A program made the translations under genes and the position numbers. The notes beneath the pieces are model-generated. The model did no database searches. It saw nothing but the letters and a program-made list of their open reading frames with translations, and was not told where the DNA came from. From contig NMRA01000294.1 of the NCBI GenBank assembly GCA_002633005.1, positions 116,948-178,947 of the forward strand: a stretch of 62,000 bases of DNA. Direction: 5' to 3'. Of this stretch, positions 1-12,345 are shown one piece after another (position 1 is the first letter of the stretch; each line of letters begins with the position of its first letter). The DNA is from Phoronis australis. Taxonomy: Eukaryota > Phoronida > Phoronidae.

Positions 1-762
1 GGGTTTGTTTATGCAATGTATCTGTTTTTCCCAGGCACTAGTAGGATCTAGAAGGCCAAAGGAAAAATCCGCAGACAAATGCGATACGCTGGGTTCTTAA
101 CATTTTGCCTCACGCATTCACCATTAAACTGCATTGAAATGTTGTCCAATTGGCTTTTATTGGAAACCACAGTGCAGAGCTCAACATCAAAGCTTCAAAT
201 CGAGTTTATGTCAATAAAAACAGGCTGTTGCAATTTTCATTACTTCGTTGGCCTTTTTCTGCATATTTCTCAGTTTTTACAAAAGGGGGCAGCATATGAC
301 GAACTTAGGTTTCAGAATAAAATGGCTGCCGAAGGCAGTGCACATTTGAAATAACTCGGCACAAATTAAAGAAAACTTCCGAATCGATGAATGCGGTATA
401 TCTGTGAGAGTTAAATCGAATACTATTCAGATCATAACTTTGAAGTGGAATAATTCGGTGAGTACAACAGCAAGTCGGTTTTATGCTTAGGCGGACGAAC
501 ATTGGGCTCCCCAGTATATTATGATCCGAAGCTGAGGACGCCTGTGCACGGGATGAAATGCGCACAGAAAGTAATGGGAAGTATTGTAGCTCCCAAAAGG
601 CCAACCAAGGGGCTACCCCTGTATGCCTGGGCTGAAGCATCCAGGGCAATGTATTAATGCCTATCTATACACAAGCTCGAATCAATGTGAACATGGAGTT
701 ATGAACAACGGGGCCGACTTGTAGGACCAATGTTAATGAGTTGGGCCGTTGGCGTTAGCTCC
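1..762. other. non-genic sequence with one orphan MITE arm
   Basis: I see no convincing exon here; open frames are short and lack splice support. Positions about 511-549 end in AAGCTGAGGACGCCTGTG, the same sequence as one arm of the perfect hairpin element at 6847-6938. It is therefore probably a decayed or solo arm of that family. Confidence 0.5.
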
Positions 763-928
763 AAGGATGTATCCAGGATTTTCAGTTAGGGGGACCAGGG
801 CAAATTATTAACCAGGCTTTTGGAAGTTTTGCCCGTCAGACATTCGCACCCCCGAACTGCCAACTCGAATCTAGGAGAATTTTATGCCATTAATGACCCC
901 TTTCCCCCCTCCCTCTAAATCCGCCAGT
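763..928. mobile_element. short CAG-TIR MITE, copy 1 (degraded)
   Basis: This 166-bp segment shares an ordered set of motifs with 1451-1601 and 59857-60011: a start like GGATCCAGGATTTTGAGTT, a central CATTCGCACCCCC, then CTTCCAAAT/TGCCAACT-type sequence, and a CCCTCTAAATCCGCCAGTG end. The two ends are imperfect inverted repeats of the type CAGxGGCGGATxTAG. Length, absence of an ORF and TIR form suggest a non-autonomous hAT-like MITE. The superfamily assignment is inferred; no target duplication is clear for this copy. Confidence 0.6.
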
Positions 929-1450
929 GGGCTCGGCTGGCTTTTCCCAGTTTTTTTGCAATTAAGTCAAAAAACGCTACCAAATCAAATCACAGACCTA
1001 CACGTACCAACCTTACAAATGCCGTTGTATCGTCTGCTCTATAGTCTAACTTGGTTTCTAACCTGGTTCCCGGGCCTCACAAGCTGACGTCACGGATTAC
1101 TTGTGAAGCCCAGGTACAGAGCACTAGAACGATGGATTTCATTGGCTGATAACTGGCAATTTTTAACCAGGAAGTTGACGTGCGCATGCTTATATCCGGT
1201 AATAAATTATGAGGTCGCTAGGTGTCGCAAGAGTAAAAAGTTATTTTTGGGTTGCGTTTGCAGTCGAACTCTCTGGTGAAGTAGCTGTTTATATGGTTAT
1301 ATTATCAACGAACTGAGCTGTAATTCATGTAATTATCGATTCCTTATGATGTAAATAAACCTGAATTGACAATTGCTTCACCCTTTTCACTTGGCATTTG
1401 TCAGTTTCATTATTTGAAAGCTTTTTATGAATTGTTTAGGTCTCTCACAG

Positions 1451-1601
1451 CAGGGGCGGATCCAGGATTTTGAGTTGGGGGAGGGGGGGGGCAGGGGCAC
1501 AGTATTTTGCTCATCTGACATTCGCACCCCCAAACTTCCAAATGGAATCTGGGAGAACTTTAGGCTGAGCCATGGCCCCCTTGCCCCTAAATCTTTCACT
1601 G
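1451..1601. mobile_element. short CAG-TIR MITE, copy 2
   Basis: A 151-bp copy of the same family as 763-928. It begins CAGGGGCGGATCCAGGATTT and ends with an imperfect inverted copy of that terminus (CTAAATCTTTCACTG). A run of G follows the left end and C-rich sequence precedes the right end, as in the other copies. The open frame across it is an accident of the repeat, not a gene. Confidence 0.65.
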
Positions 1602-4600
1602 TACATTGTTACAGTAGACACATCTGGAGCCCAATTTCCACCACTTCGTGCATTCGTGACCTACAGTGTTCACTCCCTAGAACACCACAATTTTGCACCC
1701 TCCAGGTAGCAACAATTGTCGAGCTACACCCCTCCCCTCGTTGCCATATTTTCATCCCTTCCCTCTTTGAGGTGGGCTCCTGCACAACTTGAGGGCCGGG
1801 TCCTAAGCAATTCAAATCACCTTGGTGAATTTAACGTGCGTTGACTTTCAAACTTAGTGGAGAATAATTGGCCATAATGACCAAAGTTCGAGCATGCACT
1901 GAAAACAATTGCTTCCAAGGGCATCCAAAACACCTTGGGTGTTTTCATAACCTCAAATTTCACCTAATGATAGGTGAACGCACTGAGTAAGTGTGCAGAG
2001 TTCAGTTAGCGGCATATTATTCTTAAGACTGAAAATCACGTGACTTCCCATATTTTGGATAACGTTAATCTCTGAGAGGATAGTTGAGGCTACGAAAATA
2101 ACCGAAGTGTTTCGAAGAAAAATTTGTAAATTGGAAAATAGCCAAGGTGCTCTAGATGTTCCGAGGATAAATTTGTAGCTACGAAAATACCCGAGAGATA
2201 TCCCAAATGGGCCCTAAGCTTTAGTTTTATAAGATAATCTGGTACTAGAAGAATCTCCAACCACTTTGACAGTGTCTAAAAAACATTAGGTATGTGATCT
2301 GAGGTTTGGAGTTCAATGAAAATGTAGCCTAATGTCACGTTACAAATGCACGATCTTTTTATAAGGGTTAATGCTAACAACTGAATTCTTTCATAGTAAT
2401 TCTTGGGCAGCTGTCTTTTTCACTCATTAAGCTTGAAGAAGCCAGCTCAGAGATTCCTATTGTCAAAAATGAGTCTGGTGCCAAAGTTTAAAAAATACAG
2501 GTATCGTAATAAAACCCCTTCAGCAGTAGGAAAAGGTACCATTTGCAGTGTTTTTAACTTCCAGAGTGAAACCCGTTGTATTCATGGGAAAAAGTTTTCT
2601 TTGGTAGGGATTTTTTCAAGCACCATTTTGAAGAGAAATTGTTTGAAAGAAATCACCCAGCTGAGTGTCATGTCCTGTATAAACCTGTGGGAGTACCCCC
2701 TTGGAATGGTTTAAGGAGAGTACCCTGAAAGCCCAAGGATCATGGTGGAATGAACACTATCCCTATAACAAACAATGTGGGTTGAACATCTTGGAGCACA
2801 ATTGTTGATTTCAGAATGCGCTTATCAGCTGGTGTCTGCTGGCTTCAATATTTCCTTCGAATTAAACTCCTTTAAAGGTGCTATGAATGCATTGTATGTG
2901 ACAAAGAATAAATTTTGATCTGAACAACTTACCACTAGATACAGGAATTAGAAAGACTAAAAGAGGAAAATTTTCCAGATGATGTATCGTTTCACAAATA
3001 GGCTTTTGTGATAGAAATATTCTTTGTGTTGTAAAATTTAATTAATAAAAATAAAAGTCTTTGCATGAATGAAGTCAAAGTAATGATAAAAAAGAGGCTT
3101 GAAATCAAAGAAGAGGAAATAAAAACAAAAAAATATGAAATCCTCTTAAAAGAGAAAATTCCAAGCCATGTTTCTATCCCTGTCTCAACTTGTTCCTTAG
3201 TGGACTTGGAAGAACTCAAACTTTGTTATTGCTCGAAGCCATGGTTATTGCACCAGGTCTTAAGCAATAACAAACTATCGTTCAACAGAAGCCAATATGC
3301 CACATGTAATCTCAGTAAGGAACAGTACGAGATCAGGAGTCTAACCACGAGCACACACGCGAAGACTGACACCAGACACTAGTATCCAAATCCAACTGCT
3401 GGATTTGCCAATCTCCATGCGACCAATTTTTGATTAGATTTGTGCTACTATTTAGGCCAAAAACAACATTGTTGGTAGTGAGACCAATCTTATATTGTTA
3501 CATGACAGTTCTAAAAAAAGGTTGGGTTAATAGCAGCTTAAAAATGGTACACTTTGTGGACAAGTAACTTAAAATGGGTTAATTTTAGTACAGAATGCTT
3601 TCTTATTCTCCACATTGTATTTAAATGCTTTTTGGGCTAAACAGGCTCTAGCTCAGTCTTGATGGATTGATTTGAAACCCTGAAAAGGGATTATTAGATC
3701 ATGTTTTGGGAATACACCTCTAGAGTGATGCTTTCAATCCAAATTAAAATCAAAATTGTTTTGTCACTTCCAGTCCACTTCCTTGCAAGTTCAAGATAGT
3801 ACTTAAGGACCACTAGATTCGAGCTAAAATTTGAGTAAAAACTCAAGATTTCTAGCAAAACCTCAAGCTCAGACTCAAACTCTTAGCTCCAATGCTGGGA
3901 TCATTAATTGTCATAAATAATAAAAATAATCTCTCGTAAAAAGTTGAAACTCAGGGCCCAGGTGTTACTTTCATAATGGTCTATGCTTTCACAAGGCAGT
4001 GAAAGTGCAACTTGAATGGTAGTCGGGTCTTTAATAACCTATTTCCCCAGCACCATTGGTGTAGTCAGAATTATTCAACAGAAATTGTTGGCGACCAATG
4101 ATTGTGATTGTGATGAGAGGCAACCTGGAGGCACTGCATGAACAGGGGACAGGGGAGCTAGGCAAGCACAAAACCGGAATGAGTTTCTATCAGAGGAAGG
4201 GTCTGCAATGAAGATGGGGTAGCCCTGTAGTGCCCAGACTTAGTACTTCAGTCTATCCCTAACCTAAACCATATTTCTGATCAATACATCAGCAAAATAA
4301 AGTTCCCAATGGTTAGACAAATTTCATGGCACGTTGTGTGATTTGTAGCCCATGAGTATAATGTTTCTAGGAACACATTAATGACATCACGGTTTTTAAT
4401 TTTATGTCAACGTGAGGGTGTTTGCCAGTGCAAATGTTCTGAAGCAATTCACACTGCCCAACTCTTGCCACGAGGAGGCCCCCTCAATAAGAGTCAAATT
4501 TGTAATTTTGAAAACCTGTTCGAAAAGACTGAAATGTTGACTAAAATCACTGCTGTATTATGCAGATCCTAACCACAAGAAATTACACACTAGCATGTTG

Positions 4601-5872
4601 TTCAAAACACTGAGCAAACACAATGGTAATAGTCACATACAGGGGACCCCCACTTTGAGAACCATGCAGTGTTTTCAACTGCATAACAGGAGCCTCTGTT
4701 TCACTGAATAGCAGACATTAAAACTTGTTCTCAAAATGCGGATTGCCAGTGAGTGACTATTGCCTGGATAACAATACAACCCATCTAACGCGCAAGAAAC
4801 CATCAATTTGCGTTAAGTGACCCAACTCAAAATCTTTGAAGTACCCTGAGCTCCCAATTTTGAAATGTGAGATGTTTTTGCAACTAGTCATTTCAACGAA
4901 CCAGGTTTTTAAATCCACTTGCTTACAATGTCTAACTCCAGGATGCTTTGATTACAGCAAACCTTAGTAGTTTCGGAATGTTTTAGAATGGTTCTGAGAC
5001 ATTGTTTTGCAATTAGACTGAAATTAATAGATGATTGTTGCAAACTGCAACACTTGATGTCATGTGAATGTGGAAAGCAAAAAAATGAAACAGTCGACGA
5101 GTCGGGGTCCAGGAGAGAGAGGACACTTGCATACATTGCATATGACCAAATGTGCCCCTCTGACCAGTGACTCAGGCATTACAAAAGTCAGCATGAAAGG
5201 GCGAATTTCCAAATAAATTCCACACAAAAATATTTATTTTTTGGTTTGAACTGTATAAAATGATCCATTTTTCCACCAAAACCACTAAAGGTTTCATATA
5301 CAACTGAGGCTTGTTGTGTTAAAAAGAATACAGCCCAGAGAGATTCTTGCTGAATTTCAATTCCCTGTAAATAATAACTTCGCATAATTATTTTTTCAGG
5401 AAAGTTGACTCTTTCATTGAGGCTCTCACCAAAATGGGTCAGTTTTAATGACTGTGCAAACTCACAAAAGGGTGAGGTTTTATCTTGCTGATTATAGAAA
5501 AGAGTACGGTATAATCATAATTTCACAGCAACAAACAACCTCCGAAATAATTGAATACTCCGTATGACTGTACAATGGCAGTCAAAGGCACTGCTGAATG
5601 GCACTGCCAAAAGCGATAAAATCAGTCATTATAACACTATTGCTAGACTGATTAATGTTTGCGTGTTTAGGACCATTGACTGTATTTTTATGCTAACTTC
5701 TGTTAGAAGTGACAAGTGTGCCAGTGACAGTGTATTATATCCTTATCTGACCCACCAGTTCAACCTTCTCGGCATTCACGGGAACTTATATAATGCACAT
5801 GAACATGTTAACATACAAGAGGATGTGCTGTGAAAAGATCGAGACAATCTCCCATGGCCGCAACGCACTCAG
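1602..5872. other. non-genic sequence
   Basis: About 4.3 kb of AT-rich DNA. The open frames are short and none combines splice signals with a recognisable domain. The lysine-rich frame at 3065-3382 is low-complexity and has no other support. No strong tandem repeat was seen. Confidence 0.5.
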
Positions 5873-5882
5873 CTAGTCCTTA

Positions 5883-6796
5883 CCTAGGCAATGACCATTG
5901 CCTCTGTTGGCCCGCAGCAGAGGCGATGTAGAGGCTATAGGCGCTCTGTACGCCGGAAGCTTTTCGGCGAATTATGCCTCGCACCGACTAAACCATCAAA
6001 GTCACGTTGCTATAAATACCTTTTGTGCATAGAGGAACACCTTAGGAGGTTGTCGATGTGTTTAAGTCCTTCCAACTCCAACAAATACTCCCGTTATGAA
6101 ACTTTTTCTTCGATCAGTCCCTATTTCAGTTCCCAAAATCGTGAAATCAAAATTTTCATTTTTTTTAACCAGGCCTACCGGCGAACTTTGAAAGCAGAAG
6201 TTCCCGCCCTTTGCATACGTGCTGCCGGGAACCAGCCGTGCATTTGCCGTGTTGTTAAACATTAAAATGTCAAATATGTGCACAAAGACTATTAAATGTC
6301 ATATCAACAGCATTTATTTTTATCAAATACAAACAATAATTCATTGAAATACAAACAGTTTCAAGTAACGCCAATTAAAGACAAGTATAATTGGTGGCAT
6401 TTTGGAAACGAACATTTGACTGACAAGACCGCAATGGCTCACCTTTGGCCTATTTAAAAATTATTGAGGTTATGAAGTCACATCACCTAGCGAGCGCGGT
6501 AAAAATTTGGAGCGTGCGCAGTACAAAAATTTTGATTTCACGATTTTGGGAACTGAAATAGGGACTGATCGAAGAAAAAGTTTCATAACGGGAGTATTTG
6601 TTGGAGTTGGAAGGACTTAAACACATCGACAACCGCCTAAGGTGTTCCTCTATGCGCAAAAGGTATTTATAACAACGTGACTTTGATGGTTTAGTCGGTG
6701 CGAGGCATAAATTCGCCGAATAGCTTCTGGCGTACAGAGCGCCTATAGCCTCTACATCGCCTCTGCTTCGGGCCAACAGAGGCGATGGTCATTGCC
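5883..6796. mobile_element. fold-back element with ~272-bp inverted arms
   Basis: The left arm (5883-6156) and right arm (6526-6796) are near-identical in inverted orientation and enclose about 370 bp of unrelated spacer. The termini are GGCAATGACC and its complement; the left end has an extra CCTA. The direct repeat TAGTCCTTA lies immediately outside both ends (5874-5882 and 6797-6805), a 9-bp target duplication. No transposase frame is present, so it is non-autonomous. A 9-bp duplication with long arms is compatible with Mutator-like or fold-back families, but I do not assign one. The open frames in the two arms mirror each other and are not genes. A second, broken copy of one arm lies near 55.3 kb. 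Confidence 0.82.
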
Positions 6797-6846
6797 TAGT
6801 CCTTAACCCGCTATTTGGTGCTATAGTACGCGACTGTTGTTGTGGG

Positions 6847-6938
6847 CACAGGCGTCCTCAGCTTCTGATCGTCCCCAATACACTACATATCATTATATGA
6901 AGTGTATTGGGGACGATCAGAAGCTGAGGACGCCTGTG
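6847..6938. mobile_element. 92-bp perfect hairpin MITE with 8-bp TSD
   Basis: Two perfect 38-nt inverted arms (6847-6884 and 6901-6938), starting CACAGGCGTCCTCAGCTTCT, surround a 16-nt loop. The 8-bp direct repeat GTTGTGGG flanks the element on both sides (6839-6846 and 6939-6946). An 8-bp duplication with a CA-starting TIR is typical of hAT transposons, so this looks like a minimal hAT-type MITE that is almost all TIR. The perfect arms imply recent insertion. An orphan arm lies at about 511-549. Confidence 0.85.
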
Positions 6939-6946
6939 GTTGTGGG

Positions 6947-9128
6947 TGGCCTAATCCTAATGCCTGGAGTAATGGTAATGGGAATGGCAAGTAATGCCTT
7001 TCTTCCACAAATTATTTCGTAAAAAATCACATTACTTCAGAATCCAGCACAGTATACAGGAAAATTATCATAAAATGTTTCGTATACGTTACTGGTGATG
7101 TATTCCTTGACTCGTTAGCTTTGAAATAAAGGAGTTCGATCAAAACAGAAAGATTTAAACATGCTGTAAATCCACCGACATTCTTTCACTGGAAGTCGCC
7201 ATGTTGGTGAACTAGTTTGACCTATTATACAACTGACCAATAGAATGCCTTGTTTCTTGAAACTGGAACAGCCAATGATATTCCAAGAATGCGGATGGAA
7301 AAGTGCCCTGTAGCAGACCCCAACCAATCTCGTGGGTCTGTGGAGGAGACTAACCTGGTTTCCGGCATTTTCATGAAAGACGTCGCTCTAGTCGGTTGGC
7401 AGTCCCTATCTATCTATAGTCTATGGTTTAATAGATACTTATGTGACGGAAGCGCCGTCTATTGATGGACTCGTGAGTAAAGACGAGTCGTCAGTTAAGG
7501 AGGCACAGAACAGTTCTCACTGGGTTTTGCCTAGCAAAACACACATCACTTGATTTGTAACCTTTTCTTCACTCTGTCAAAAACAGGATGCAAAGAATGT
7601 CATGTTTTCAATTATTTCACATAAAAAGCCCAGCAGATCAGCACAGAAACTTTATTCTTTCTTGTATTTTTGACCATTTCATTCCCACTGAAAACCAAGC
7701 TAGACTAAGAAAAATAAGGGCAAAAAAATGCAAAATCGGCACTTTTCACCCGAAAAACACCACTTCCCTGCCGATGCACGACTAAAACCAACATTAGAGT
7801 CTGAAAGCAAATTTCCTACCGATTCCGAAAATGTGGTCCAAAGGTACTGTCAACCAACTAGTTTTTTGGCAATTCTTGCTTGTTTGAGGGCTACCTAAAA
7901 TCACAGCCAATTTCTCGGTCGCTACCCAACAATGCACAATTACAGCCGGGGGCCGCCATCTTGAAGAAGAGTGCAGCTACAGCCAAGAAAGTGGCCCTTT
8001 TTTATTCACAGCATGTTCACAAATACAAACAAACCACATTCACTGAGCCTACGTGCAATGCCCACCTACAAAATGCCCCCAAACTTGGCCTACCCCAAAA
8101 CTTCTATATTTTGGGAGTGCAAATTAGCCGCAGCTGCAGCCTAACTATTCAGTGCCACCTTAAATAAAATCACATTTTCCATATTTTTTTCAGAATAGTT
8201 CCTCTCCACCTGCTGACCTATTTTGCAAAGTAAAAACTTGAAGCGATGACCGGTTATGATTTTTCAAGCCAATTGCATGTGCCCACCCAAAAACTGGGAT
8301 TTTTGAATTAGGGCCATTTAACAGGCAAAGACACCAAATGTACTTTCTTGCTCTGTTTTGCACTAAACTGACTTTTGATTGAGGGAATTGGGGCAAATTG
8401 ATAAATTAGCATATGAAAATAACAATAAAAGTTTAATTCAAGTTAATTTCCTGACCCCACAAGTGGAACATGTTCTCACCAAGGCCCATTGTGTATAGGG
8501 GACATATTTATTAGAACAGACAGCCGTTGACTACCCGGGTATAGTTGACTCAGTTATGCTCGTCACCTCGTCGTAAAACTTAGGCTACATCACCATATAA
8601 AGCTAACGGACCGGCGGGGGCGCATGCAAAATCTGATATAGTCACCCGACACTTCCATTGTTCGTTGCAGCCGTTTAAGTGGAAAACAATCAAATAAACG
8701 TCCTTTGGTAGTATAATTTGCCGCCTTTTTAACAAAGAAGCCGTTTCAAGAACAGCACGCTCGTGACACGGCGCACGCGCCATTTCATAAAAATTTGAGA
8801 CGTCTTTCGGGACATCATAACAGCTTCGCAGCACCAAGGTTGTTCTCAAATTCGGTTTGCTGGTGTAAAAATACTAAAAACTTGAAACAAAATGAAACAA
8901 GCTCCGATAATTTGTTATAACATGTACGCAACCTAGGTACCGTCAGCGACGAACACATGATAAAAGAATCAGGGGGAAAAGAAGCTGGTAAAGGTCAGGT
9001 GACGTAATCGCAAAAAGCCGACTCAAGAAAACATATCACAATTTTACTAGCACCAGCCGATGAACGATCGCTAACATTTCCAACACCGGTAAATACAGAA
9101 GTTAGTTTACTCTAGGAACCTGTTTCCT
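6947..9128. other. non-genic sequence
   Basis: No exon with splice support, tandem array or recognisable transposon was found. Frames such as 7880-8167 and 8580-8849 lack homology that I can recognise. Confidence 0.45.
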
Positions 9129-9341
9129 AGGTTTACTCAGGGATGACTTAGTTTTAATGACATTTATTTGAGTCAGATTTTATTTGTACATTTTTTACCC
9201 ATATCGGCTTAAACCTGTAGGCCTATATCTAGTATACACTGAGCTTTGGGCCAAGGCNAGGTTTACTCAAGGATGACTTAGTTTTAATGACATTTATTTG
9301 AGTCAGATTTTATTTGTACATTTTTGCACATATCGGCTTTA
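9129..9341. repeat. short duplication flanking a single-N gap
   Basis: About 82 bp starting AGGTTTACTC at 9129 is repeated starting at 9259, immediately after the single N at 9258. The copies differ at only a few bases. A repeat abutting a one-base gap is what an unmerged contig overlap looks like, so this is probably an assembly artefact rather than a biological tandem repeat. Confidence 0.7.
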
Positions 9342-12117
9342 CAGCACTGTGGCAAACAATAAAAAATAAGGACGATTGATACAATGATAAATTACGATGT
9401 AAACTCTTCAAATATGACATAAGCAATGAATGTGCAAAGCAGCCGATACCCCACCGTTCACGTCACTGACACATCAGCCAATCAGCGATCGCTTTCAGAA
9501 TTCAGCCGTGTTTTGACCATGAATACGAATTGGCTTTTGTTTGGCACGCAAGTCAGGCAAATTTGAGTTTTATTTGTATGTTAAAACCGATTAACTACAA
9601 CATTATTTTGACTACAGTCCCCTTTTAAGTGTTTAGACAACGGACATTGAAGCAGCACCCATCGAGATTTTGACGTCATTTTCCGAAACTGAATAGGATT
9701 GTTGTGGAAGATAACTATACACTTTTGGTGGCAGTTTTGTGCGCAGCAACTTCGTCGAATTTCGACTTCGTACAGTTTACTGTGAAAACAACTGAATGGC
9801 ATGGTTGATCATCACCACCGTTGTGTCCATCCAGTAGTCACAATTTCGTTATCCCGACCTGAAATTAACTATGTTGTTGATTGTTACTTGTTCAACTAGG
9901 TAATGCAAGTTCAAGCCACCTGAAGTTATAAATTAGACACTCAGCTTGGAAAGAACAGTGTCAGACTCTCATATAAACTTGGACGTTGTCAGCATTTTCG
10001 GACGTTTTGTCAGATATCAGTGGGACTTAACTTTGCCTAGCCACCAATTACATTTTAATTGACTTGTAAGGCAAATTGTCGGAACTTCGGCAAAGTATTC
10101 TGAGCATCATCAGTCCAGAATGTTCGACAAAAAGCCAGAATTGAAACGTATTCTAGTTAAAAAATAAATATTTAGTTAAAGTCCTTCTCTCACGCGTTGT
10201 TAACCCTTATTACATGGTTAGAAGATGTTATAAGGATCCAAGAAGTACCTACCCCATAACTAATACACGATCCGTACTCGAAAACAGTTTAAATGAACGC
10301 GCCACTCACGATTCGCACCCGAAGAAACACCGCCATTTTGAACTTGCCGCGAACCCGGAAGTACAATTCATTCAGGAACCCAGGCCGAGAAAACGCCGTC
10401 AGTGCGACTGGAGCAGTGCCTGTACTGTTACCAGCCAGCAAACGGGGATAAAAAAATCGACAGCGCGCCTTAATTTTAATAAAATCAAACTACGGACAAT
10501 TTTATCGAATTTGCTGAAGAAATGTGGCGAATAAATTTTGACAGAAATTATTTTGCCAGACTCGGGACCGCAGCCTATCGGACCCGGTGCGGATCGAGAC
10601 CAAACACTGGCGAACGGTAAATGCATGCGGTTGCAAGCTGTTTTGTCGAAGTAAAATGGTCAAATCATAAATGCTGCATATATTCAAGGGTAGTTTCAGA
10701 CACTTGCATGAAATTACGGGCTGGTTAGTCCTGTGTCACACTGCCGCGGCAGACCTTAGTTAGCCTCAGTCACCAGCTACCAGTGAAGACTATAGTCAAA
10801 ATACAGCTTGTTAGTAGGCCTATACAGCTTTGCGCCAAGACTACCCTTAGGCCTAACTGGTCGCTGGCCACAAACACAAAAAACACGAAAATTGAACAAA
10901 GTTTCTTTTTTGTAGCAACGTTTGTCAAAATGTATCAACGTTAAATCTTCACAAATTACAAAGTAGCCGATTGAACATGCCTTTCAGTTCAGCAAAAGTC
11001 GACATTGTAGGTGCCGCCAGAAATGAGACGAAGTCCAACGGGAATTGTGAGCACATTTATCACTTAATGAGTAACAACTGCGAGGCTGAAATTTGGTGAA
11101 CACTGCTAAATCGTGCAGAATAGTAAGTAAAGATATGTCTAACTAAATTTCACCGTAATTTGTTGGCGAAAACAATTTACACAAAGTTTTAAACTCGTAA
11201 CTCATCCCGCTGTCCTCCAATATGGCCGACGCGATCCAAACAAAGTGACCCAAATTTCGCCACAAAACTTGCAATAACTTTACAGTGCTTGCCCCGATTT
11301 TGATACTTTTTCGATTTTTACTGAGTAGAATGTACTACCTTTCCGATGATAGCAAAGTACTTTTTCAAAACGAGGAAAAAAATAAAACCGAAAAAAAATT
11401 GGTTCGACCCATATTGGTTCCTAGGTTCGACCCGCCTACGTAAGGAACTAAACACCAATGCTATTTTAACATACTAAGTACGCGTAACATTCCAAAAAAA
11501 TCAACGACCACTAATTACAAACTATAAATACACTACATATGCAAACGAATCACGATCTATTACTAATAAAACAAAATAATGAAGACTTTTCGAGCAAGCC
11601 ATAGCACATTCATTTACAAGGAAAAAATGGCGGATCGAGTTCAGGACAAGTTCCTGAACTGATGAGCCGGAAATGTGGGTACGGAAATAACCGATGACAA
11701 CAGGTAATCATACGCTCAGAGACAAAGTCAGAGAGAAGGGTCAAATACTGTTAAAAATCGCTTTTGGCAAGAAAGGCGAAAAGAATATAAAGAAAGGGTG
11801 TCGAAAATAAGAATTTATGTAGTAAGTTCATGTTGTATTTTCGGATACTGGAACCACATGGGCAGTTTGCAAAAAGGACTTTAAGGTTTTGTGTGTCGAA
11901 ACTTCGTCGAATTTTGACGTTGCCCAGGTTATTTTTACATGTAAGTACTTGTATACTGTACACTTGTACATGTAGTTAATATGATAATGATCATGAATTG
12001 TTGGGAGACCCGAAAGGTCAGTGCTAGGAGCAGTTTTGCGGAATAAAGTGTTACAGGTTTTTAACGTTTAGAGATTCTGAATTGGTTGTGATGAAATTGT
12101 TGTAAAATTGTACTTAC
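9342..12117. other. non-genic sequence, possibly the 3' side of the chitin-binding gene
   Basis: This lies downstream (minus strand) of the last recognised exon of the chitin-binding gene. I could not find a terminal exon. Two segments, about 9720-9775 and 11870-11925, share an AACTTCGTCGAATTT.GAC core in the same orientation and may be a dispersed repeat or decayed paralogous exons. No other structure was seen. Confidence 0.4.
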
Positions 12118-12345
12118 CGTCGTATACTTGGCCAGGAGTTGTCGGCACTGTAGTGTGTGGATGCTCTGTGGCGTAGCACACTTCTGTACAAGCGCTGTTG
12201 GTAATACAGGTGACAGAAGTCCCAAATTGAGCATTCTCTTTGTCGAAATAGTTAGCTGACCTCTCACAACATTCGACTGTGTAGCCTCCGTAATCGCCAC
12301 ATTCAATGTACTTATTACACGTATTTCCGTACTGTTCTCGTATTC
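12118..12345 (-). CDS. chitin-binding-like exon (75 codons, phase 1-1)
   Basis: On the minus strand a pyrimidine-rich ...TGATTCTAG acceptor precedes the exon and GTAAGTAC follows it. The translation contains [20 protein letters not shown], then ECC and later Cys residues at VTC, SAC and EVC. The Cys-x-x-(Y)-x-x-Cys-G and aromatic spacing resembles CBM14/peritrophin-A domains. The exon ends in a Thr/Pro-rich linker ([11 protein letters not shown]), common between such modules. The 228-bp length is 2 + 75x3 + 1, matching the phase of its neighbours. The domain call rests on pattern only. Confidence 0.6.

Noticed and set aside
5891-6776. Two mirror-image frames sharing LAPTKPSKSRCYKYLL on opposite strands
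   Set aside because: They are the two inverted arms of the fold-back element, not duplicated genes.
10214-10534. Basic 106-residue frame on the plus strand
   Set aside because: No recognisable domain, splice signals or homologous neighbour; composition is not convincing.
12061-12306. Minus-strand 81-residue frame starting [12 protein letters not shown]
   Set aside because: It is a different frame over the chitin-binding-like exon 12118-12345; only the Cys-rich frame is phase-consistent with splice sites and neighbours.
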